From Oscillospiraceae bacterium (GTDB lineage: Bacteria > Bacillota > Clostridia > Oscillospirales > Oscillospiraceae): a DNA stretch of 64,000 bases. Numbering within the stretch: the first letter of the stretch is position 1; the number at the start of each line of letters is the position of its first letter. Position numbers and translations under genes: made by a program. Of the stretch, positions 57,656 through 64,000 are shown in pieces. Location of the stretch: the NCBI GenBank assembly GCA_020860205.1, contig JAJBUU010000004.1, forward strand, positions 32,001-96,000, read 5' to 3'. Under the pieces are notes generated by a model. It searched no databases. It saw only the letters and a list, made by a program, of their open reading frames with translations, and had not been told where the DNA came from.

Positions 57656-57997
57656 TTACGGTGTCGTGATATACACTACGATTGCCTTTGTCCATGGCAG
57701 GTTTTCATAATACGGCCTGCATTCGCTTTCCTTCTCAGGCAGCGCTTCCCATTCTTCTATAGACAAATAACGCTCCAATACGTCAAACACATCATCGTCA
57801 CTCTTAAACGCGATATAGTCGTTGATTACAATATACTCGTCAACCATTGCCTTGCCCCAGTTTCCAGCATAGTAGCCGTAATCATCGCCCATAATGTCGG
57901 CGTCAACCATAGGCACAATAGGCAGCTCGGGATTTTCCTGTACGAGCTTCAGCAGCGTCTGTATGTACTCCTGCTGGATTTCATTTTCTGTTCTCAT
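57656..57997 (-). CDS. Hypothetical protein
   Basis: 113-aa ORF, 4-nt overlap with upstream gene. Confidence 0.75.
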   Translation of the reverse strand: MRTENEIQQEYIQTLLKLVQENPELPIVPMVDADIMGDDYGYYAGNWGKAMVDEYIVINDYIAFKSDDDVFDVLERYLSIEEWEALPEKESECRPYYENLPWTKAIVVYITTP

Positions 57998-58386
57998 GAG
58001 TCAAAAACCTCCATAATTAAATCTATGGCTTCTCTAAGGTGCTGCATAATGCTATAAATGCCATAGGCACGACCTTGCGCATAGGCGTATTCCCAAATTT
58101 TTCTCGCTCCGTTCCTGCTGAGACTGTGCCCGACTTCATTCTGAATAGCTTTATAAATATCTTCATGAATAGCGTCCCGAACTTTATTTTTCTCGCGATT
58201 AAGACGTGCAACCTCTTCTTGATACGCTGTGTTGTTCTTAATAACCATATCTTTATTCCATTTCACAGATTTATTTTCATTAAAAATATAATTCTGTGAA
58301 ACTTTTTTAATACCGCAAGGAATGCATGACATGTTCTGCATGGTTTCATAATCGCCCTGAATTTCTTGCCAGTCTTTAATTGCCAT
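57994..58386 (-). CDS. Hypothetical protein
   Basis: Start MAIKDWQEIQGDYETMQN with AAGGAGG RBS. Confidence 0.75.
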   Translation of the reverse strand: MAIKDWQEIQGDYETMQNMSCIPCGIKKVSQNYIFNENKSVKWNKDMVIKNNTAYQEEVARLNREKNKVRDAIHEDIYKAIQNEVGHSLSRNGARKIWEYAYAQGRAYGIYSIMQHLREAIDLIMEVFDS

Positions 58387-58427
58387 TAGACACCTCCTTA
58401 TCACTTTTTTTGTCTGGGCCCGTTCTC

Positions 58428-58844
58428 TTATGTGCTTGCGCCCTCGATAGGTCCGCCAGTGCTAAGTGAATCTATAACGCTTTGCAGCAAGTCAGTTTCT
58501 CCCAACTCCAACGCCTCGGTCAAGGCCACAAGTATTTCGTCCATTTCCGCAGCAGAGTATATGTAAACTCCGCCCTCATAATCGTCCGATACCTGAAAAG
58601 CCAAAAGCACAGGGTCCTCCAAGTTAATCCACTCAATCACGCCGTCGTCATTGAAGTACACTGTAGCGTCGGCCCAAAACTCATAATAACCGTTGTTATC
58701 GGTCTCAACGTTTACGACAACGCTCTCAGCGGCTATCTCGCCCGTAGGGACGACGGCCACGGCCTCGCCTTCGTTCTCGCCTGCGCAGCCCGCACACATT
58801 AAAGCAAGCGCCGCGCAAAGCATAAATGCCAAAATTTTCTTCAT
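58428..58844 (-). CDS. Putative lipoprotein
   Basis: MKKILAFMLCAALALMCAGCAGENEG signal peptide with lipobox. Confidence 0.85.
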   Translation of the reverse strand: MKKILAFMLCAALALMCAGCAGENEGEAVAVVPTGEIAAESVVVNVETDNNGYYEFWADATVYFNDDGVIEWINLEDPVLLAFQVSDDYEGGVYIYSAAEMDEILVALTEALELGETDLLQSVIDSLSTGGPIEGAST

Positions 58845-58860
58845 ACAAAAAGTCCTCCTT

Positions 58861-59043
58861 TTATGTTTTCTCTGTCTGAGACATAGACTCGGCAGGGAAT
58901 TTTCTGATTAAGCTAATCATGCCGAAGATAAGCGTATCGGGATTGAACATTTTCTCGGGACTGTCTACAATATCACAGTACCTCAGCCCGCCTAAATACT
59001 TCAGTAACTCCCATTTATTGATATACTCGTTCGCTGGGTCCAT
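58861..59043 (-). CDS. Hypothetical protein
   Basis: 60-aa ORF with upstream AAGGAGGGC. Confidence 0.65.
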   Translation of the reverse strand: MDPANEYINKWELLKYLGGLRYCDIVDSPEKMFNPDTLIFGMISLIRKFPAESMSQTEKT

Positions 59044-59054
59044 AAAGCCCTCCT

Positions 59055-59396
59055 TTAATCCTCTGAATTTACCTCGCCGCTCGCCATCAAGGTCAAAATG
59101 CCGTTCAGCTCGTTTTGTAAGTACCTGAGCGCGTCGTGAGCAAGCCCGTCAAGCTCCTTGCAAGTGAAGCGCTTGCAGTCATATGCCGACTTGAAATACC
59201 GCTGCACAGGGTACGCCCATTCATAATCGAAAAGAATACAACCTGTCAGCTCAAAACACTTTTCTGAGACGTCCTTAAACTCAACGGCGTTCGGAAAGTG
59301 CTCAAGCTTTTTGGTGCAGGTCGTATGCAAGCCTTTTACCAAAGAGCAAGCCTCGCGCACTTTGGAATAGCTGTAAGTAGCCTTTTCACATACCAT
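59055..59396 (-). CDS. Hypothetical protein
   Basis: Start MVCEKATYSYSKVREACSLV; TAATG overlap with upstream gene. Confidence 0.75.
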   Translation of the reverse strand: MVCEKATYSYSKVREACSLVKGLHTTCTKKLEHFPNAVEFKDVSEKCFELTGCILFDYEWAYPVQRYFKSAYDCKRFTCKELDGLAHDALRYLQNELNGILTLMASGEVNSED

Positions 59397-59620
59397 TAAA
59401 GGGTCACCTCCAAGCCGAGCATTCTCTGACACTTACGGATAAACAGCTTTTCGCAAGTGCCGTTTTCCTGTTTACCATATCTCTTTGTACGCTCGCCTAA
59501 AGCAGTGAACGCATACACACGAGCTTCGTCAATCTGCTCATCGGTCAAACGCGCCATTGTTTCCTCGCCAAGAGCCTTAACTCCGTAGCCCCTAAAAATC
59601 ACATCAATATTGTTCAGCAT
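59396..59620 (-). CDS. Hypothetical protein
   Basis: Start MLNNIDVIFRGYGVKALGEET. Confidence 0.7.
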   Translation of the reverse strand: MLNNIDVIFRGYGVKALGEETMARLTDEQIDEARVYAFTALGERTKRYGKQENGTCEKLFIRKCQRMLGLEVTL

Positions 59621-59838
59621 TACTTTGTCCTCCTTAAAAACTGATAGCATTCGGCAAACTCGTGTCTTGCCTCGTATTCAGGATTGATAAAACGAGAAAC
59701 GCTAAAGCCCGTGCAATGCGCGTCTATCTCAACGTCATACCAACCGGCATGCACGTAAGTGGTACGGACGATAATCACGTCGGCTTTTGTGCTCCTGAGG
59801 TATGCACGCAAATTGCTGATTACATGAGTCTCGGTCAT
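59620..59838 (-). CDS. Hypothetical protein
   Basis: 72-aa ORF with AAGGAGGCG RBS. Confidence 0.75.
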   Translation of the reverse strand: MTETHVISNLRAYLRSTKADVIIVRTTYVHAGWYDVEIDAHCTGFSVSRFINPEYEARHEFAECYQFLRRTK

Positions 59839-59852
59839 TTTGAAGCGCCTCC

Positions 59853-60002
59853 TTATTTACCAAAAGTGAGTCGAAGAATGTCGTTATCCTCGATTACCTT
59901 ATCCTGATTCTCAATCTCAAAAAGCAGGTCACGCAGCTCTTTAACGGTCATCTGCTGATTGTCAACCTCTGTAAGTACCTGTCTAAGCTCTCTGTACGTC
60001 AT
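59853..60002 (-). CDS. Small hypothetical protein (49 aa), absent from the supplied ORF track
   Basis: MTYRELRQVLTEVDNQQMTVKELRDLLFEIENQDKVIEDNDILRLTFGK* with GGAGGACAAAAAC-ATG. Confidence 0.75.
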   Translation of the reverse strand: MTYRELRQVLTEVDNQQMTVKELRDLLFEIENQDKVIEDNDILRLTFGK

Positions 60003-60045
60003 GTTTTTGTCCTCCAAAATCGTATTTGTCTGAGGCTTTATCCTC

Positions 60046-60138
60046 TTGACATTATTTATTATGCCGTGTTTTACTGATTTTGTATGCCGACAAAGCGCTC
60101 AGACTTTTACTGATTTTAGTGACACTGTTCTATGCGGT
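60046..60138. repeat. Dispersed upstream module R2, copy a
   Basis: TTGACATTATTTATTATGCCGTGTTTTACTGATTTTGTATGCCGACAAAGCGCTCAGACTT... closely matches 62433-62524. Confidence 0.85.
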
Positions 60139-60161
60139 TTTACTGGTAACAGTAAATAAGG

Positions 60162-60407
60162 CTAAGACTCAGACTTTTTATACTGTTCGAGACACTTCCT
60201 GCGGTAGGCCTCTTTGGAAACAGCCTTGCAGTAGTCGCTGTTCGCTGCGTAATACTTGCGGCTATATTCTGCCGCCTTTTCAGGGTGGGCCGCAAGCCAT
60301 GCACGGTCGCGTTCATACTTGACCTTTGCCCTGCACTCAGGCGAGCAATACTTTTTCGCGCGGGAAGTAACGTCAATAGGTTTTCCGCAGACCTGACATA
60401 TTTTCAT
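60162..60407 (-). CDS. Zinc-finger-like small basic protein
   Basis: MKICQVCGKPIDVTSRAKKYCSPECRAKVKYERDR (CxxC...CxxxC). Confidence 0.8.
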   Translation of the reverse strand: MKICQVCGKPIDVTSRAKKYCSPECRAKVKYERDRAWLAAHPEKAAEYSRKYYAANSDYCKAVSKEAYRRKCLEQYKKSES

Positions 60408-60442
60408 AGGTAATCACCCCTCAATAATGATGTAGTTTCTGG

Positions 60443-60550
60443 AGCTCCCAGAAGCTCCGTATTTGAGTTTTCTCTTTTGGGCGAATAAATCTAAGCCCAA
60501 AGTCCGAAAACTCGATATGGCTCAAAATAGGCTTGTTCTGGCTCGTTCTG
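60443..60550. repeat. Dispersed repeat R1, copy b
   Basis: See 57245-57352. Confidence 0.9.
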
Positions 60551-60557
60551 AGCTTGC

Positions 60558-60767
60558 TTATTCCTGTTCGGTATCATCGGGCGCAAGAATATCCTCAATG
60601 CTGCACTCCAAAGAGTCTGCGAGCTTCTGCGCTGTCTTGAGCGCGATGTTCTCGGTCTTAATAACGCCGTGCTCAATCTGCCACAGCTTTTGGTAATTGA
60701 CGCCCGACTTCTCGGCGAGCTGCTTATAAGTCAAGCCCTTTTCTTTTCTCAGTTTTGCGAGTCCCAT
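60558..60767 (-). CDS. XRE-family helix-turn-helix regulator
   Basis: MGLAKLRKEKGLTYKQLAEKSGVNYQKLWQIEHGVIKTENIALKTAQKLADSLECSIEDIL. Confidence 0.92.
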   Translation of the reverse strand: MGLAKLRKEKGLTYKQLAEKSGVNYQKLWQIEHGVIKTENIALKTAQKLADSLECSIEDILAPDDTEQE

Positions 60768-60789
60768 TGTTTTTATCTCCTTTTCATTT

Positions 60790-61482
60790 TCAAATTTTTG
60801 TTTTCCATGCCCAGCCGTCTAAGATGTAGACGGGAGTCAGCCAACGAGAATACTCCTCAGCCGTCAAGCTGTTCCCGTGGACGACTACGGCGGGAATGCC
60901 GTAAAGGGATAACTGCAAGTAGCACATATACACGCACTTAATATCGACGTCGGTCGCAAAGACGAAGAGTTGCTTGGAATAATTCATATCGCGTTCAAGC
61001 ATAGCCTTTGCCATACCGAGAATCATTGCTCCCGACCCGCAGCAAGGCTCGTTCAGAGAAACGTAGCCTCGCTCGTTCAAAAGAATATCCTTGCCGCCTA
61101 TCACGATTTCGGCCATCAGGTCGCAGACGTGTTGCGGCGTAAAGAATTGGCCTTTGTACTTATTGTGAAGCTCCAACTCGTGAAACAGGGTACCGAGTAC
61201 GTCGGTCGGTGCGTTGCTCCATGTGATTTCATACTCTAAGGCGAGTACAAGCTCCGCGAACATTTGCGTAAATAGCTCTTGCTCGTCGGGCTTATATTTC
61301 CTTATGGTCTCAAGGTATTGCTGCTCACGTTTCTCCCATGTCGGCGCGTGTCTGTCGCAGCTGTTCGCGACGCATAACGCGCTGAGCGCCACGAAATCAG
61401 AGAAAACGTCCCATACACTATGTACCTGCCCGAGCCTCTGTATGGTTTTCAATATCGTTTGTCTGTGAGGGTTGTTCGCCAT
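60790..61482 (-). CDS. N6-adenine DNA methylase-like protein lacking a recognisable NPPY motif
   Basis: GQFFTPQHVCDLMAEIVIGG ... SLNEPCCGSGAMILGMAKAML (motif I); ends soon after motif-III-like region. Confidence 0.85.
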   Translation of the reverse strand: MANNPHRQTILKTIQRLGQVHSVWDVFSDFVALSALCVANSCDRHAPTWEKREQQYLETIRKYKPDEQELFTQMFAELVLALEYEITWSNAPTDVLGTLFHELELHNKYKGQFFTPQHVCDLMAEIVIGGKDILLNERGYVSLNEPCCGSGAMILGMAKAMLERDMNYSKQLFVFATDVDIKCVYMCYLQLSLYGIPAVVVHGNSLTAEEYSRWLTPVYILDGWAWKTKI

Positions 61483-61513
61483 AATAACCTCCTTAACAGC
61501 CGCGAAGCGCGCC

Positions 61514-62395
61514 TTAATCGGCGCGCTCCATAACGACTTCACAGATTCCGCAAATCAAGCTAAGCTCGCCCGTCGTTCTGACAGTCTGCCCGCAGCAAGG
61601 GCAGGTGTAAGCGTGAGCCTTTACGCGAGAAGCTTTTTTGCTTTTCTTTCCCAAGGTATGGCGGGCAAACGGTACTTCAAGAGCGTACCCGTTCTCGCGG
61701 AGGGTCTCAATAAAAGACTCGCTCGGCGTCGTGGTTGAATAGCCGTTTGCGCGGTCGTAATCAATGATGAGCCCTCTTGCCTCAGCCTCCTGCTTGAAGA
61801 GCTTGTTGTGGTATCTGCCGTTTTGGCAGGTTTCCGTCAAGTCATTCTCGCGGCAGTAGAGGTGAACCATTTCGTGGAGCATGGTCGCCGCAGTGTTCTC
61901 GCTCGGTCTGTTCAGGTACTCGGCGCCGATGTTGATTTCATAGCGCCCGTTATCCTCTTCGCCTGCGTTCCAGATTTTCTTTGTCGTGCAGTGGCCGTAA
62001 GCCCTCGGCGTAGACTGGACCGTAATGACGGGGCGGGGCAGCTTGTCCTCAAAGTAAAGGCGATTCAGCAGGTCAAAGAGGTTTTCAAGCTTGCCGACGA
62101 TTTCGGAAAGAGCAAGAGGCTTGTCCTCAGCTTCCGTATCGGTCTTTTCCTCTTCGGTATGTACTTCTTCAGCCTCAGAGGTTTCGGTCTCATTCTGCGC
62201 GTCCTGCGCGGTCTCAGCAGCAGTCTCGGTCTCAGCCTCGACAGCTTCTTCTTCAACGGCTTTCCACCAGCGGCGAAGTGTAATGTTCTTGACCTCTTTA
62301 GTCTCGCCCGTTGCGACGTCCTTCAGGGTAACACCGTCCTCGATTGTTCCGATGAGCTCGGCAAGAGCTCCTGTCTTTACGTGTTTGTACATCAT
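61514..62395 (-). CDS. SprT-like metalloprotease-domain protein with acidic linker and C-terminal zinc ribbon
   Basis: LFDLLNRLYFEDKLPRPVITVQ ... TAATMLHEMVHLYCR (HExxH) ... YTCPCCGQTVRTTGELSLICGICE; GGAGGACAATACC RBS. Confidence 0.88.
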   Translation of the reverse strand: MMYKHVKTGALAELIGTIEDGVTLKDVATGETKEVKNITLRRWWKAVEEEAVEAETETAAETAQDAQNETETSEAEEVHTEEEKTDTEAEDKPLALSEIVGKLENLFDLLNRLYFEDKLPRPVITVQSTPRAYGHCTTKKIWNAGEEDNGRYEINIGAEYLNRPSENTAATMLHEMVHLYCRENDLTETCQNGRYHNKLFKQEAEARGLIIDYDRANGYSTTTPSESFIETLRENGYALEVPFARHTLGKKSKKASRVKAHAYTCPCCGQTVRTTGELSLICGICEVVMERAD

Positions 62396-62432
62396 GGTAT
62401 TGTCCTCCTTATTCATTGTAGCGGTTATCCGC

Positions 62433-62524
62433 TTGACATTTATTATTATGTCGTGTTTTACTGATTTTGTATGCCGACGAAACGCTCAGACTTTACTGAA
62501 AATAGTAAGTCGTTTCCTATGCGC
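62433..62524. repeat. Dispersed upstream module R2, copy b
   Basis: See 60046-60138; sits directly upstream of the SprT-like gene. Confidence 0.85.
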
Positions 62525-62588
62525 TTTTGCCGGTTTACTATATTCGGTAGAGCGAACGCCCCAAAACGACCCATACACAGGGCGGTTT

Positions 62589-62934
62589 ACAACCGATACA
62601 ACCGAAACAACCGAGTAAAAATGGGCTCGGTTGTAAGCTCAAAGCCTTGCAAACACTGGCTTTTTGGCTCTTTTACAACCGAAACAACCGAGAATTCCTA
62701 TAACACTTCTTTTAATTTGAGAGTATTTGAGAAGAAATAAAGGTATATGTACTCTCAAATCTCTCTATTCTCTCAATTTTCAAAAAGTGTTATTAAAAAT
62801 CGGTTGTCTCGGTTGTAAGGCTCGAAAAGCCTTGAAAACAAAGGACTTTTTCAACAACCGAGCTCGGTTGTTTCGGTTGTTTCGGTTGTAAACTCGGTTG
62901 TAGGAGCGCCCGACTCGGTTGTAAACACGGTCGT
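62589..62934. repeat. Iteron-like array of nonamers ACAACCGAN/NTCGGTTGT with nested inverted repeats
   Basis: Exact copies start at 62589, 62598, 62607, 62675, 62684, 62854 (forward) and 62626, 62799, 62808, 62863, 62872, 62881, 62893, 62914 (reverse); degenerate copy at 62926. Confidence 0.93.
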
Positions 62935-62947
62935 AAATCTTGCGGCG

Positions 62948-63151
62948 TCATACCGTCGCACTCTCAATCCGAGCGATAAAGCCTTCAAGCTCTGCAACCG
63001 ACATTTTCGCGTCCATGTAGTCCTTGACAACCGTATAGTCGGGCTTGTTTTTGATTTCTGCCTCAAGGCTCGATACAAGGTCCTCTGCGTCGTCAAGCGC
63101 TGTAGCGAGATAGCGCTTGATTGCGTTCCACTCTGATAACGTGAATTTCAT
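62948..63151 (-). CDS. Hypothetical coiled-coil-like small protein
   Basis: 67-aa ORF, AAGGAGGCG RBS. Confidence 0.75.
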   Translation of the reverse strand: MKFTLSEWNAIKRYLATALDDAEDLVSSLEAEIKNKPDYTVVKDYMDAKMSVAELEGFIARIESATV

Positions 63152-63163
63152 CTTATCGCCTCC

Positions 63164-63412
63164 TTATTTGAATAAGTCTCTTGCTATGTAGTCTCCATAA
63201 CCCTTATCGATATAGGCCTGCAGCACGGCCCGAGCCTCGACGTCATAGGTAATATGGTCATGGACCTCCTGAATCGTGTCGTACTCCTGCAACAAGGCGA
63301 CGATTAAGTCGCTTGCTGCTTTGGTACTCCACGCAAGAGCGCGGGCCTTATAGGATTTTGCTGTAGGGGCGAGCCATTTGACGTCGCCCTTATCATATCT
63401 GCGGCGACTCAT
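63164..63412 (-). CDS. Hypothetical small basic protein
   Basis: Start MSRRRYDKGDVKWLAPTAKSYKARAL; overlaps upstream gene. Confidence 0.75.
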   Translation of the reverse strand: MSRRRYDKGDVKWLAPTAKSYKARALAWSTKAASDLIVALLQEYDTIQEVHDHITYDVEARAVLQAYIDKGYGDYIARDLFK

Positions 63413-63597
63413 ACCGACACCTCGCATATAAGGTACTCGGTATTGTTCTCATCGCGGTAGAGGTACGGGTCTATCAGCATAGGCCTCGGTCTTCGGCTTT
63501 CAATAAAGGCCTTGGCCGATTGCATACTCAAATAGCCTTCCTGACTGACCTTGCTCGGGTGCGCCTCGGGCGTTACCTGTACGACATAAACCCTCAT
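63409..63597 (-). CDS. Hypothetical protein
   Basis: Start MRVYVVQVTPEAHPSKVSQEGYLS; 4-nt overlaps on both sides. Confidence 0.7.
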   Translation of the reverse strand: MRVYVVQVTPEAHPSKVSQEGYLSMQSAKAFIESRRPRPMLIDPYLYRDENNTEYLICEVSV

Positions 63598-63833
63598 GAC
63601 CTCGCCTCCTGCCTTAACTTGAGCAGCTTGCTGAGGGCGCAATGAAGGAAGAAGTCCCGCAGCTCGTCCTCTGTAGTCTCATACTCAGTACGTACAATCA
63701 GCGTATAATTCGCGGCGTAACGGCTCCAAGAAACATTGAAGCACATATAGCTGTAGCCCTGCAGGCAGTCCTTGATTGCTACGCACTCGCTTTCAGTGAA
63801 GTAGCCGAGCTCGGTAAAAATATGTTCTGTCAT
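63594..63833 (-). CDS. Hypothetical protein
   Basis: 79-aa ORF, AAGGAGGAC RBS. Confidence 0.75.
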   Translation of the reverse strand: MTEHIFTELGYFTESECVAIKDCLQGYSYMCFNVSWSRYAANYTLIVRTEYETTEDELRDFFLHCALSKLLKLRQEARS

Positions 63834-63849
63834 GGTCTTGTCCTCCTTA

Positions 63850-64000
63850 TCAGTGAAGCTTGTAGGTGTTGCCCTTAGCCTTAACGAAGTAATGCTTTAC
63901 GAGCGTGCCGTCGTGGTTTCTGCTCAAAGTGCTGTAGACTTCCTCAATATCAGAAAGACGAACACTCTTGCAGCGGGGCTGTCTCTTTACAAAGGAAAGA
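63850..64000 (-). CDS. Hypothetical protein, C-terminal part only (5' end outside window)
   Basis: Open frame SFVKRQPRCKSVRLSDIEEVYSTLSRNHDGTLVKHYFVKAKGNTYKLH*. Confidence 0.65.
   Translation of the reverse strand, partial: LSFVKRQPRCKSVRLSDIEEVYSTLSRNHDGTLVKHYFVKAKGNTYKLH

Noticed and set aside
62589-62934. CRISPR array, or a Thr-Thr-Glu repeat protein (TTETTE translations)
   Set aside because: Repeats are 9 nt, occur in both orientations with variable spacing and have no unique ~30-nt spacers; the Thr-Thr-Glu reading is an incidental translation without a sustained ORF
57079-64000. Integrase, relaxase, terminase or a toxin-antitoxin pair in the island
   Set aside because: No ORF in the window shows recognisable signatures; these may lie beyond 64,000

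Overview
The window reads as a chromosomal segment of a GC-rich, endospore-forming Firmicute, probably Oscillospiraceae/Clostridia-like. This is inferred from spoIIP, an alpha/beta SASP, a LysM+GH18 spore-germination hydrolase and WalRK/YycHI. Positions 1-57,080 are mostly ordinary core genome: ilvB-ilvN-ilvC-ilvD, potABCD, rpoBC, recA-recX-rimO-pgsA, a TRAP transporter with malic enzyme and fumarase, metY, walRK, smpB-ppi-ssrA, tRNA-Gln and tRNA-Pro. Between these lie patches of atypical DNA: hairpin arrays, an IS630 remnant, a frame-disrupted LRR/dockerin surface protein and a degraded gene fragment. From the 3' end of ssrA (57,078) to the window end the character changes: small, tightly coupled, leftward ORFs with an XRE regulator, a methylase-like protein lacking NPPY, a SprT-like metalloprotease and zinc-ribbon proteins. 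This looks like part of a mobile element or genomic island adjacent to tmRNA. Its most striking feature is a ~350-bp non-coding block (62,589-62,934) with 14 exact copies of ACAACCGA/TCGGTTGT, two related hairpin cassettes and a nested inverted repeat, suggesting a replication origin, oriT or operator. Two other dispersed repeat families occur within the island. A possible attenuator-type leader upstream of potA is the best candidate in the core part. All family names are from reading the translations; no searches were run.
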